64,000 nucleotides of DNA. It comes from Balanoglossus misakiensis. Lineage: Eukaryota; Hemichordata. The first letter of the stretch is position 1. Each line of letters starts with the position of its first letter. A program made the translations under genes and the position numbers. Location of the stretch: the NCBI GenBank assembly GCA_040954595.2, contig CM082578.2, positions 13,020,001 through 13,084,000 of the forward strand, in the 5' to 3' direction. The notes under the pieces were generated by a model that ran no database searches, was not told where the DNA came from, and saw only the letters and a list, made by a program, of their open reading frames with translations. Positions 1 through 15,000 of this stretch are shown piece after piece.

Positions 1-3000
1 GAACTGGATTCACACAGACGAGAATTAAAAATAACCGATTCCAGGCTACATGTAGTTCATATGTAGTTCATTGATACAAACTATCAAAGCTGGACATTTC
101 AATTTTTTCTGTATTTATTTAGAATTATATATATTAAAAACTGCTCTGGCATATTCAACTTTACTGTCACCATACGTCACACAATAAGGAACCATTGTGT
201 GTCAAAACCTTTTAGTGCATTGCTACTCACCGAGTACAAGTGAATTGTTCGATTAAGTTTGAAAGTTCATGGCTAGTTTTCTGAGTGGAATTTGTTTATC
301 ACTGACCAGCTTAGGCACAGACATTGAAATCTTCCAGAAGTTGTCTGACATCTGATAAAATCAGATGTCGAGATGTGGTCAATATTTTAAATTAAATGCA
401 GTGTGTTGATGACAAATCAAGGTGTAAATTGATGCTTTTTCAGTCAGGAAGGAACTTGCTGGCCCATATTTTCTGGCGATTTATACTAAAACTGTTATCA
501 AAGTATGAAAATTGAATTTATCTCCTCGCATCTGTACATGCATTTATGCAGTGGGTGTTAAGTGAAACCAAGCATATGCCAATGACATCATGGATCAGAT
601 GGAAGTCTGTATGACCTCTGCAGAATTCAGATTGCATTTCTCATAATTGCATGTTCGTTGCATATACATGTCGAAGGGTTAATTTGCTGACTTGGCAAGA
701 GTCACATTTCAACAAAGGCTGCTGGCAGTGTTTTCATTTGCTAAATGCGCTGTTAAGGTGATAAAAATCCCATCAGGACAACTTTAATTTATGGAATATC
801 ATGTCGGATTTTTTGTGAGACGGTCATCCCTTTGGTTGTGTGTAGACATAGTGATGTGTGGAAGCAGCCAGTGTTCTGTGCTGTGTGAGAGTGACGTCAC
901 CTTCAGACATGATCGGCCGAGAAAACCATCCTGCACTTGCATGCAGATATGGTTTGTTTAGACTTATTCACAGCAGTCCACACACGCATGTCTGCACTCT
1001 GTGATGGGACCATGAATACACTACACTGTCTGCATGATGAGTGACGCCTATCCTCTGTTCTTCCCATGGCATGTCTGTGTTCAAGATTTCTACTTACAGA
1101 TTTTGCAAGGCATAGAAGGTCTAGATGTGAATGAGGCATTATTAGATCACAAATCTTGTTCACACATCTATGAAGGACCTTGTCATGGCTAAAATAACCC
1201 TCTCTTGTGATTATGGCAGATTTGGTCTGTGTTCCCACTTTCATTAGAAGCCAGTGGATGACTTTTGATGGATCGCCCTGCAATTGAGTTTTGCATTCAA
1301 TGGACACGGTAGTGAAGGAAGTTGACAAGAGCATACTGAAGTTGAACAGTGACCATCTCAGGAACATGCCTCTGAGCTGACACAGTTAGCAAATTGGGGT
1401 AATACATGTAGTATCATCAGATAAGAAAGTCAGTCATCACTGTGGAACAACTCATCCATCAGTATCAAAGAATGCTGTTGCTATCGTCATCACAGAGTAA
1501 TTCTCACAGATTACAGGTTGTTTTTGTTGACAACTTCCAGCTAACTTTTTGGAAGTTGATCTTAGCTCCTCTGATAATGACGTGCCGTTGCTATGGCAAT
1601 TCCTCTCTTGTATCTCGGCATATTGGTTTATGCAGGATTTCCTATTCAGATCTCTCTCATAAAGAACACAATTATTGGACTGCAAACTATATTTAGCTGC
1701 TGACTCTAGAAAGGTCTATATCCAAGCGTAGATGGAGGTCACTGTCTTGCTGAGTTTATTCATGACCATGTGCCACATCGTGCTCCAGCGCTGTGTACAG
1801 TCTGTATAACATTTAGTTTTCTTGTCTGCTGTTTTTCTCCGTAGTAGAGTAGGAAGTGAAAAATAAGAAATTTATGACTTGGGTTTAGACATGTACGTGT
1901 ACTGGTATTTGAAAGCAGCTTGAGATGAAGTGAAGTGTGTTATTCTTCCTCTTTCACTGTGCATTGTCGTGATTTCACCGAGGGTCGCACAGGGGACATT
2001 TCCTGAATCCGGAACTGCAGTGCAGACATTAGGGGCAGTCCTTGCCCTGAACCCCCCGAGTGATGTCAAGCAGTGATCTCTTGGGCCATGAAATCCTTGT
2101 TATGTGGTACATGCTGGAAAGAATATTACTCTAGAAGTGAGATTTTTATGTGTCCAGTCTCAAGTTAAGCTCACTTCAAGACCCTTTGTGTTTTCGCTTT
2201 CTCTTGGTGGACCGAAGTGTCTTGGAAGTGCTCTCCTAAAGGGTTCACAAACACACTTGATATGATAAATACAATTTTATGTTGTAACACAGGCATGCAA
2301 GGTATAGTGCTGTGGACTTTCATTAACTCAGTACCAACTCCTACACCATTGTAACTCTCTGCACTGACTGTAAATGTAATGATGTAAGCAGCCTCCCATT
2401 GTGTTCAGGCCCGCATTGTCAGTAAAAACAGCTGCTTGCAAACCAACACTAATCTTTTATTCCGTTCTCTTATTCACTACCTACTTGTACAGTGGTACTC
2501 TACTGAAAGCAATCATTTTCAGCTTGCGTGAGCTAATAAAACAGGCCTGAGACCAGTTTCTGATGTCTGTTCAAACAATTACATGATAAACAAGAGGTTA
2601 GAGTGACCGCTGTCGCAGACTGTACAGGACTAATTCAATAAAAACTTTTCAGACAAAAAATTGTGATAACAGTTGTTTTGTTACATGTAAATACTGAAGG
2701 GACCACTGACCCTTGGTGGTGTCTCCATTCTCTTGCAAATTATAAGTAGTAGTACCACCCTCTGTTATCACAATATCAAATCAGCTTTTTCCGCATTCTT
2801 GGACTTTACTTCAGGGCTGTGAAGTTTTGGACAATTTTATAACATATAGAATTATGGCCACTGTCTTCAAGACTGTCGACCACACAATTCTTGCATATAG
2901 GTTCCATTTAGATTCCATTGTTTCAAAATGAAGGAAACAAATATATATTTGAATTTTTTGGTCTTAATTATGTAACTGTATATTTTCAGACGGAGTGTGT

Positions 3001-6000
3001 GTGTTGTACAGATTGTATGTAAGACGAGCTGTACTCCCTCACAGTGTTACAAGGTAAACACTGTCCTAAGCTTACAAATGAGCAAACATGTGGCATTGCT
3101 CATGCCAAGTGTGATGCCATCATTAGTGTAAAATGTTGTATAACAAGCAAGGAGTGCATTCTTGCGTGTCAGAACGGTGTCAACGGTGCAAGCAAGACTT
3201 GTGAGAAACGTTCAATGAAAGAAGCTGGTTTACCATGTTTTTGTTTTGTTTTGGATGTCTTGTCTCAGGAGTCTGTAAAATTAAAAAGAAGAGAAAAGGA
3301 TTCTGTCTGTCATTCTGAGTTTTCGTCTTACATGTAGTTACATAGTTATTTGAGGATAATTGGTTCGCATTACATTGATTGATAGCTTTCTCGAGGTCAG
3401 GTGAGGTCAGGTCCAGGTCATCTTAAGATAGTCAGACGGAAGACAAGAAGCATGCATGTACACAATATGGCTTGACACAGTTCAATGACATGAAAAGAAA
3501 GCTATATCAAAATTTTACATTTTATATATTATTTTTATAGCATTATACATGTATATGTTGAGATATGGCCATATCTGTCATTTTTGTGGTTTTGTCAGTC
3601 CCATATGCTTTGTTGTTGTTTGACATAATAAAAGTGTGAGGTGGGTTTGCCAGCCATAGAGGAATTGTACCATTTTGTAGGGTATAGGGTTTCAGATGTG
3701 AAATGAAATATTGTGAATTACACTTACAGTTTGTTACTTGTGCTAGTTTCAACTGTGAATAGCAGACAATCCTAAGGAGTTGACTCATTTAATTGTGAAC
3801 TAAATTCTACTTCTGTATTATGAAGGCAAGGGGTTTAATAGTCTTCCAGGCTTTAATCTTCTGTCTATATTTTATTGCCCTTAATCAAGTTAATGCTATT
3901 TTGAGTATATGTGATATCAACAAAATGATTCCACATAGTAACTCGCATCCTGTTTTGTAAATAACCAGTGACATCATTGCGTCAGAAAACATAAATTGTG
4001 AAGATAAGATTTTTATGTTAGTTTCATGACAATTTCAGTCACAGGCATTTTTACTCCCAAATTTTTTTTTGCCAGTGATTAGATTTTCCAGGTATTTATT
4101 ACAATCCAAGTCTGATAAGAGGACAGCGATTGTGTCACTCATAATATCTTCTCATCAGATCATCACGTATCAGTGTCAGAAAGGTATCTCACACTTGCCC
4201 ATCTCATCACTGATGTTGTTTTAACCAAGAATTCCTGCCACTGTTTTCTAAAAAAAAAGCATGTCCACAGATAGAATTCCAGGTCGCATTTACCAGCTCC
4301 TACATGTACTAGAGTTTATCTGCAACATGTCAGATAATTTGTCTTCAGCAATTGGCTCTCAATGGCAATATGCCAGACTGAGGATCAATGGTAGTGATGA
4401 GTCACACTGTATGACATAATTTGAAAGTCCAACATGGATGTCTGACGGTGTTTTCCTAATATCATAAAGTCGATTGTATACAACAATACAGTCTGTAAGA
4501 TTTTATTGCAATTGGCATTGCTGGAGTTCATTTTAACCCTCTCACCCCCGGTTCCCTAATGAGAGGTCCAGCCTTATGTATTCTAGGATCGGGGTGGTTG
4601 TTTATGGAGGTCCACATTCTGTCTCAAGACATGACAGTACCCGTACAATATTCATTGGTAACATAAAAAAATGTCTTCTGTAATTGAACCATGTGACTGT
4701 GTCATTAAGAAAAAGAAAACCCTGCGGAGATGTGGCAAGAGAAACCGGTAGAGCTTGTTCATGTAACACCAAGAAAAATTTCCCTGTAATGAGTAGCAAT
4801 TGTCATATGATTTATGTCTGTATAGATGGCTGATGATGATCTTGCCAGCATTTTGTTGTTCACATGTTTAGACCTGCATCACGGTGATTGCATGCCAAGT
4901 CAACTGTTATTGTGACCATGATCAAAGCAACATTGATATGAAAATTGTCATAGTGCAGTGTTGTACAATGTATCACATTCCATTGAATTGAGATGTGTTT
5001 TGTCTGGTATACATTGGAGGGGTATAAACATCACGTTTCGCCTCACGAGCGCTTTATGTAGATCACACTATAAGCTCAAGGTTGCAAGATTCTCAGGCTT
5101 AAAATGTGCGTGCACGGTGTTACTGTTGCTAGAGCTCACATGAGTTACTCCCAGACGGGTCCAGGTTCTACTTCAGAGATTTACCTCGTGCGGACAGATG
5201 TTTGCAAGCCTACAAATGCATTGCCTTGAGGTGTTTTGGAGGATTCCAGTTTTCCCCTTTACTTATGGAGGGCTATTCGCAATCTGGTGAGTTGATAGGA
5301 CAACACAACAGGTATTGCATACCACGTTTTGCCAAACAATCATAGATTTTGGGTATTTTCACATTTTTTGTACTATCCCAGATGTCATCATAGTCCAGTT
5401 TGTACTTGTGAGGGGCTACTTTCACCAAGTACACACACCATTCTCATTCTCAAAATTTCCCCAGTCTGCTCGATGTTTATGTCAACCTTGTTGATGGATA
5501 AACAGATGCAGAAAAACCAAGGAAATCACATTGAAACTGGCAAGGTTGTGGAGTATTTTCGGCGTTGCCTGGTTTAAGCATTCTGCACACGTAACAATTG
5601 AAACTGGCGACATCTATCCATTGTTTGTCACAGTTTGGTGCAGCATATGGGGATGTCTGTGTCATGCGGCACACTTGGTCAATAAAAGTATTAATATATA
5701 AAATTAATGGCCCATTCACTCGCTCTGTGCCCTGACAGTTAGAAATTGTAGGTTATAAAACAAATTATGCAAATTTAGGCCAACTTTCAGTCAGCAAACA
5801 ACTACTGGACCTTTTATATAATATATATTTAAATCCATGGAATGCTACTTTAATTAATATTAAAGCTAGAGTCATCTTAAATATTAATTGAAGTTTGTGA
5901 TCATAATATAATTATTACAAAAGGAATTCCAAATTTTGTCATTTGATAATTTTGTGCTGGGTACAAGATACTTGATAGTGCATGAGATTGATTTCTGGAA

Positions 6001-9000
6001 TAGAAGGGTAGTATGTTTAACAATCATGTTCTGACAGGTGTCTGGACAGCTATGTAGGGAGAGGACATATTTTCTGGTATGAAATGTCATAGTAGATGGA
6101 ACAAAAATATACAAGGGGATCTTATGCAGTGACAGTAATTGTATACTCTAATGAAGCAGTGTAAAAAGATCTACCATGCTTTAGGATTGTACCGAAGGTA
6201 TTTCGTGCAGATGGAACATGGATCACCTGTCCCCTAAAGTTAAAATCTGAACAGGGAAGGGATTTTTAACATTTATTCTGACTTGATGTGTAACAACTAC
6301 CAGCTGAAAGATTCAGATGTGTTCAGGAAAGTGGTGTTCATTCTCAGAACTTTTGAAGTTTGGAGTAACTGGAGTTGATACTTGGATGATGACTGAACTG
6401 TATGTGAATACTGATTTGAAATGGAGGCAGTGAAAATGCTTTGGCTGATAACCAGAAATTGGATAAGAGGACATTCTAATTTTTCATGTAACTTACTAAA
6501 ATGTGACCAGCATTGATAAAATCTGATATGAAGTTCTTATGGAAAGCAGAATGGCCATGCTTTTAGGGCCATTTCCCCTTTTATCAATCTGTCAGAGGCT
6601 GACGTTATTGGAATTCCCAGCCTAAATGACTTTCTTTCATACAATCATTGCCCCGAACTATATTCATTCCTATTGGTGTGTCTACATCTGCCTGCCAATT
6701 TCATAGTTGCATACTTCTCGTATCTAATGGTCCATACAATCTGAAATCAAATGGGGAGTCTCCTTACAAACCCGACTGCTGCCATGTTTGCTGTTTGAAA
6801 TTCATGTTTCTGGAATTGCAACGCAACTAAGGCAATATTTAAGTGTGATTTGGTAGGGTGTAATAGAGCAGAGTCTATTTACTTGAAGTAAGGCAAACCA
6901 GGTTACACTTTACGGGTATTTGTAAAAGTAAATAGATTGAGTGGCAATAAGTACTTTAAACACTTGTTCATGGTTCAGTAGAAAGAGAATAAAACGACTA
7001 ATGGTAATAACTTGAAAGATGGATACTGATTGGTCAGTTCCCTTACTGTGCAGTTTTAAATTATCCAGTTTGAATCAACCACAGCAGTATTGCTGGTCTG
7101 ACAGTATATGTGGAAGGGACAGATGCAATAGAATCCGTTCTACCTAAAGGACATGTTTGTTGTACATATACTGTTGACAGAAATAAGCATTTGGCACTTC
7201 CGCATTGAATGACTATTCTGATGTGATGGCTTTACAAACTGTGAGTCAACAATCAGTAGCCTAACTGTTAACTGTGTCCACAAGTGTGGAGTATTTCAAA
7301 GTTGACTTCGTGAACCCAGCCCATCATTTATCACAGAAAGTGTTACCAGTCCACGTGGAGGCTACACACTTGTTATGGACAGCTCTCGAACGAGGGCACT
7401 AAGTAAGATAGAGGGCGCTGTTTAATGAGGTGTACTGCAGATATTATTACTTTGCAACTATGTGAACTGCACATAAACTAGGACCGTTAAAATTATGTGG
7501 TTGTCTGTTCCAAGTCACGTTTTGGGCAAGAGGTCGATGAACTACATGTAGGAATATTTCACAATGGAACCGGTCTGGTTTATCGTGTGTTCAGTTTAGA
7601 AAGGGTACGGTTTAGGAAGTGTATTGTGTTGATGTGGTTCACTGCACTGTACTGGCTATTCAAATGGTATCAGACCAAATGAGAATGTAATATAACTGGA
7701 ACGCATGACCATACCACAAGCTATTTATGCTTGAAATGTTTCAACTTCAGATACTGCATCTTAACAAACTCCTGAAGTATGTAAGGAACCCATAAACAAT
7801 ATCTAATCTCAAGGAAGAGTGTGTTTTAACTTTGTAGTGATAAAGTTGCCCCGAAACAGGACTTGAAATCAGGTAGAAGATGAAACACTGTGCTGGATGT
7901 GTTGCTATAAAAGGCTTTTGCAATCTGGGTTACATGTAATGAAAACGCTGAATTGATTTGCTTCGAGAGATTTGCTTTGACCTGAAGGATTTATGGTAGT
8001 ATACGTGCAAAATACTGGATTTGGGGTCATACAACATGTATGTCAACAGTGAGAGGGAGAGAGGGATGAGACTGGTAATTTAAGAACTGCTTTTATGATA
8101 TACATGTAATTAACCACCTCCGACAGTTGGTCTCAATATCTCATCAGATAAAAAAAAATGATTGTTCCATCAACATGATTTAGTATTCATCCTTTGCATT
8201 TCTAATTAAAATTACAATAGCAATATCTGCATGTTCCGCTTGGCTGAATGAAACGACCCAGGCATTGTCTAGTCAAGTCAGGGAAGTCATCATTTTGCAC
8301 ATTTACTGTGTCTAGGACCAGCTGTTAACAATTGCCTGAGTTTTTCACATCAATGATAACACATGGCAGATTCCCAAATACTGTTCTGCCTAAATTTCTT
8401 CAGATTGCATACGTCCCGTAAAATTCAGAAAGTGTCATTCATCTGTTGGTTTTGTGTATGCATGTGGGTCATTATAAAATAAAATTAATGCAAATTAACG
8501 TAGCCTCGGTTTACGAGTATATAGTGTCTCGTTTTGTACCATGTTGGTAGTTATATTTGGATCAAACAGTAAATGTTGTCGGTACATCCGGCAGTACATG
8601 TACGTCACAGCGCGAATGTAAATTTCTCCAGAGAGACACCGACAGCAGTCCAAACTGCTGGTGTTGACGGACAGCCAGGCTTTGAGTTGTTCCGTCGTCT
8701 CCCTGTCCAATTTCCAATTAGCCAGGTTGTCATCAGGTGGGAACTGAATTATTAACAGCCAATGAGGTATGATAATGTCATTACCTTTTTTGCATTTTGG
8801 TAGCTTTTAATATTTCCCTCATTTGTGTGCCTCGTGTCATGGATATTCATTTCACTGTCGCGTGTCTACCTTTTCAGCGATCATTCTTCAGTCACGGGAT
8901 ATATTTGATACGCACATTTCTCCCACACCTAACTGTTTCCACTGATATTATCAGATGCGGCTATGAAGGTCTGTATATACACTGTGTTAATATCAGAACA

Positions 9001-12000
9001 TTTTTTTCATCAGTGTGTATGAATTCCTGTATGTTCACAAATGTCTCTTTGTAAGCCGTGCAGGTGAAGCCAATAACAGAAAAATATGGCTTCTTTATTT
9101 ATACTCTAGGGTCCGTCTGATGCACCACGTTGCTTGCAACGTGTTTCTGATTCCTAACAAACATCAGGTGGACATATTGTCTTATTTCATAACGTCAAAT
9201 TTCATATTTGAGTTGTATCTCGTGTGTAAATTTATACCATAACGATTGGTTTGATATGAATCATTATTGTCACGGTATTTTTTACCACGTGGTGTTCAAT
9301 GTAGGTTTTACTAGAATTCAGGAACTGCGTATTATTAGCAATATCTCTGCTGATTCACGGCAGGGCACCAGTCTGTTATATTGTTTTATTCCAGCTCTCA
9401 ATTTACCCCATTAAAAGCCAATCATGTGAGTAAAATTTCATCAGTTAATTCAATCATCAACTTCATTGTGTGATGGGGAGAGAGGGACATCCCAGCTGCC
9501 AGGGGATCCATTATCAGGCCATAAAAGTATTCTCAACAGAAACTATGCCAGTTCAGTATCTCAAGTCAAATACTCTGTGCTGTGATAAGGAAGTGTTAGG
9601 ACCCCTATGTGACCAATTACTCTGAATCTATGACTACAGATGTACCATATGCCGCGTTCTGAATGTCATTTGTGGCATCTGGCATAATGGCTGATGAAAA
9701 CTGTAGCCCTCCATGTGGATAAATTGATTTTCAATGGTTTCATTTCTCTGTATGTTTCACAGGCTTTCTTCAAAAATGTAGCTTGTAGAGTTCCTGGTTC
9801 ATATGCCCCAATGGGCATAAAAAGAGCTGCGATGTCAACAAACTAGATTCTTTTTATCTGCCTACAATGTGAGAAAACAGCTTTCGTGAATGAAGAAAGA
9901 GAAAATAATTTATCACTGCTGATTGAATGAATGAGATGTGGGAGATGAGAGGGACGAAAATAAATCAGTTGGACCCAAATTTGTAATGACTCAATATATT
10001 GTCAACATGAATCATGAATACTTTCATGAGAGTAATAGAATTTTTGTGAAGGATCTTTTTAACCAATTTCAAAGGCAATTGTCATGAAAATTATATCACC
10101 ACTATGTGCGTCGATTTCTCTTCAGATTTGGTTCTGATGAAAAACGAACTGCTGCATAGCCTTCTCAAGTGCTAGATGTTATTAAAAGTGACTCATCCAT
10201 CCCCCAAACACAATTAACCATTCTGTATTTACGCTTACATGAAGGTGTCCTGCACTATTAAAATCAACTCAGAAACAGAATAGATCAAATCTGCCATGAG
10301 CACTCACTGGACATTGAGTGACCCCACTGTTGAACCTCTGCTGATTTATTCTGCTGGCCAGGACTAATGAACAAATACTGAGAGTTGTGGGAAAAAATAT
10401 GTTAATGAAGTTCCATGTTGTACATGAGATTACATCATACCTTTCATTCATGCCAGTTTAGCACATTTATTATTCTTATTGTTCTGTACAGTACAGTATG
10501 CATATGTGATGGAATCAGATGAATTGTTTCTCAGTGATTAGAAAGAATAGGAGAATGAAATAACTGGTACATGGTGAGATGCTGGACAGTTACATGTATA
10601 TGCATGACTAGGCAATGCTAAATGGAAAAAGACTTTGCATTCAAGTTTTCATTACACCAAAACTAATATGTGACTTTTACATGTTATGATCAAAACACAG
10701 CATATTTTTCTCAAGTGTTGTACTTCACCACAGGGAACTGGCTCCATCAAAGGCCGATATGCGTGTGCTGCATAGTTGTGTTTTAATAAGGGTACCGGGG
10801 GTATGGTTTGTGGCGTAATTCCGCAGATGCCTGTTATGCCCATGTTTTCGCTGCCGTCTGTAAACAGTCTGCATTGCTGTATGGGGCTGATGGGATAACA
10901 ATAACAATCGCTTTTCCAAGGAGGTGGAAGCTGATAGGGGGAGTTCCTGAAGAACCGGGATCACATGTGCCAGGAAGTGTTTACGCGTGCCAGGCACAAG
11001 TCATATCCTGACGGTTTGTTGTAGAGGCAACGTCATTTGGATTTGCTGGTGAGAGCAGACATCTCACAGGCTTGGAGTCGAGTGGAGTGGAGTGGGGAAC
11101 TTTTCATTGCTGGTTTCAGTGGCTTCTGTCCTCCCGGTAGGTGATAAAATTACTTTCCAGAAAGTTCCTCATTAAAGTGTCAAGTTTGTTTATTTTCTCA
11201 TTTTGTTGTGTTCATGGACTACATCTAATTGGGACTAAATGGTGGACAATTACTGTTGATGGTATCACAAACCTTGTAAATTTAACCGGTGATTGACACA
11301 TTGGCATTGAAATTAGCTGGCAATCCAGTCCATTGGGTTTTGTAACTTGTGCAGTTTTGACCAAACTGATTAGGCCAGGCTTCGCTGTATATACTGGTAT
11401 CATATGTTGGAAATTCTACTTCAGTCCACAGTGTCAGCATCCCAGTAGAAACATGGTGTCCTCCCCTTAGTTTGAATTGGTTGTCAACAACCAAAGTAGA
11501 AGGGGTACGTGGCTGCTAGCTGTAACCTTGAGGTTACACCAAGGATGTTGCATAATTTGTGAGCGTGTTTAAACTACATGTTAAATACATATGTCTTTGG
11601 AAATGTGAGCTACAGGAAAATAGACATGATTTCTGGCTGTGGACGTGATTTGTGACTGTGAGTGACGTACATGTACATGTGGCTTCAGGGATGCTGTGTA
11701 CCAGAATCATGTCTCCATGGTCGTGTAGATCAGCAAATATTTGACTGCCAAGCAGTTACTTTTTTTCAAAAATAATTGTTATTTTTTCAAAGCATTCTGT
11801 AGATTGAAGTGTGACTTCAGGAAAGTTCACAGTTTTTGGACCAAGATTCTTCTTTACTTTCATGGTGATGGCGGTTTTTGCAGTTTTTTGTAAAAGCAAC
11901 ACTGGAGATTACACAGTGGAACACAGCACACGCGTGTCTGTCTCATTCCATATGATATATCGCTGCATTGATTGAAACCGGTCTCTCAGTAATATCCGTG

Positions 12001-15000
12001 TGATGCTAGGCCTGATTGCATTCTTCAGAAGGCATTGACTTCCCACATTTTTCCCATGCCATCCAACCACTATCAGATGGAATGGGGATATTCAGTGAAC
12101 TTGACAGCCGCCACATGGAATATATGTGGTCTCCTTACGGGGGAGTTAAAACTTCAGAATCAACATTTTCTCTGTTGGCTCGCCTCATTTCTGATAAGCA
12201 TGCATTTCCCCATCAAAAAGACATTGCTCAATATTTCATAGTGTTTGATACATTCGATAATAGTCAATAAATAGATATGTTTCTCTTTTTATAGCTCTTT
12301 GTTGTGCAGAGCAAAATATGGTACTCATTTGTCGTAGAAACAGAACCCTCAGTAATTGAATGCAAAAAAATAGTTCTGCCAAAATATTACAGCTTTGGTA
12401 CAGCTGCCATATGTCAGCACACATGGTGAACTGTGTATGGCTTGTACAATATGTGATGATGGCCATGGAAGTTGAAAGGTCATCTATATATGGTATCTCA
12501 CCCCACATCCCATGGTGGGTGTGGTCGTTGATGATCATTTGCCAAAGATTGCTTCTGGTGACACCGACATGTACGTGTAGCTATCTGATGGTCTACCTGT
12601 GAACTCACTGAACCGCACTTTGAAGACAAGATCGCATCATTAACAGGCCAGTTGTTAATGTTTATCTGTCTTTAAAGTGGTTTCTCTTGTCTTTTCCCTG
12701 AAGCAATACTTTTTGGTCTATTAGTCATTTCGATTGAAATGCCAGAGTTTGCCTCTTTACATGTGATCCATCTGTGTGATATCCTCATATTGTTGATCAT
12801 ACAAGCTCCTTGTACACCGTCCTTGTATTTGAGAAACCCATGTGGAGGGATGAAATCAGAGGTCTCTGGATAGGTCAGTGGAAAACAAGACCTTGGCTGG
12901 TTTTCTTGAATCTGGAGGTGGGATGTTTTAAGTTGATTTGATATGGTATTAGATTTCTTTTCAGTGTCCAAAGTATAGGGAAAACATATTATGGTCAGTC
13001 ATTCTGGTATGATCCAATGTGTCTGTAGAATTGCAATGTGATGTGATGTGATTTTCATCCTGTTGCAGTACTATAATTTTGAAGTACAAATGGAAAAGTC
13101 AAACTTCTGACAGAAAATTGGCAGCAACATTGCCACACACACACTTTAGCTGCAGCGTACTGGTACTGTACATGTAATTGAAAAGAACACGTACCCCTGG
13201 CCAATGTTTTTGAGAAATGAATGAAATAAATCTCTCCACATGCATTGTATGATAAGACGTCTTGTGACACATGTATATATAGCCTGCAGTCAGCTGGGGG
13301 TATCTTGTTTAGATCGGTATGATAAAATGCCATATCGGTTACTGTATTGATCATCTCAGAACATATCATTTGTAATGGCGGTATGGCTGTAGCCATGACC
13401 TGGTGATGACCTTGGTCAGATGCCATCAAGGTGGTAACAGCTGCCAGTTTATGTCAATCTACCATTAGCAATTTTAAGACTGTCAAAGTTTGCTTCTCGG
13501 AGATGTAAACATCTCCCCAAGACCTTGAGGGAACCGGACCCCCATGATACAATATGTAGGTTAGGTTGGTCCCAGACAGAGTGAAATATGGTACATGACA
13601 TGTATGTTGATGTAATGAATGTTTTGGTGCCAGGAGAAAAAAAAACCCAGTCATTTTCTGTATCAGAGAGTAGTGGTGTGGTTTTCTGGGTTTTTTTTAT
13701 GGATAATGGAGGTCTTTGCAGATCTTTTATCATGGTTTGGTCACACGGATTATAAACGATATTGACAATGTTATGCTAGCCGGGTTTTATCGCCTGACAT
13801 CAGTGTACATCACATTCACGCAATATGCACGCCCACATGGACATGTCACAACCAGCAGCAAGTATGTTGATGTTGTGTTATCTACCCATGCATACTGACA
13901 CGTCTGATGCAATTGATAGTGGGATACATGTGATGCTCATTAATAGATACGCGAGATCCACATCCGTGTCGGTGGATACATAAATGTTATTGTATTGCAT
14001 TGATATGACGTCAACATGCAGACTGGAAAATGTGCTACGGTTCTTTGGTCAATTAAACATCATGCATGGATTTAAAAGTCGGGTCAGTCATCAGGGTACA
14101 TAGCGAGATTGGGTAAAATTGGTAATATAAGAACTGACTGCTTGTGCACAAGTAATTTAGTACTCAAACACGTGTACACCGTACCACTGTCTGATGAAGT
14201 AAGTTTTTTTTTGCATGAACACTAAATGCTAGAGATTTCCTAAACCACATCTGGATTGGATGGCCTTTGATTTGTGGTAGCAGCAGGGGTAAACAGACCA
14301 AGAATGCCTTGACCATGATAAACTAGTTCCACACTCGACTGTCAGAAATCTGTTCCAGGCGCAAAAGCACAAGACAAACGTATTTATTGATATAACATTG
14401 GGTGTGACTTCTACTATTGTTTTTAGAGTTGAATCCCCAGCCACTGTAGGTGGGGGTTGGTTTGTTTAGATGGTAAATGTGCCGAGGTGGGTAGAAGTGA
14501 TGAAAACTGCCGAGTGAATTCCTACAGAAGAATTTTGCCATCCAACGAATCATGCACACTCTGGAACATGTACATTGCCTGCTCTGACAATGTAAACACA
14601 AGAACTTTTTTTCTGCCCCCGGAGGTCATTTCTTTGACGCAAGGCTGTGACCTACTCTACATTGTCCCAACTCCACTCAATTGACCTTCCAGTCAAAAGT
14701 GATGTAATTCTTTCCGACTCGGATGGAATCTGCTAAATATTTACATGCAAAATGGCAACAGTGAGCCCTCGTATAAGATGATGAACAGAAAATGGTCTGA
14801 CCGGGACCATCGCTAGAACTATGTCTCTCTTGCAGAAAGGATCATGGATGGGCTGTATCGCAATGCAGACGCTTGTGGGATAATTTCCGTCCATTTTGTT
14901 GAAGCTGTTTATATCACTTTTAAAGGTCATAATTTTTCAATATAATAGTTTATTTGTCCTTATTCTATCCCTGAAATTTCAATTTACAGACAGAAACCCA

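Noticed and set aside
903-1367. 154-codon open frame on the minus strand
   Set aside because: No domain, no signal of coding composition, no splice partners; it overlaps ordinary CpG-poor DNA. Length alone is not enough in a 64 kb eukaryotic window.
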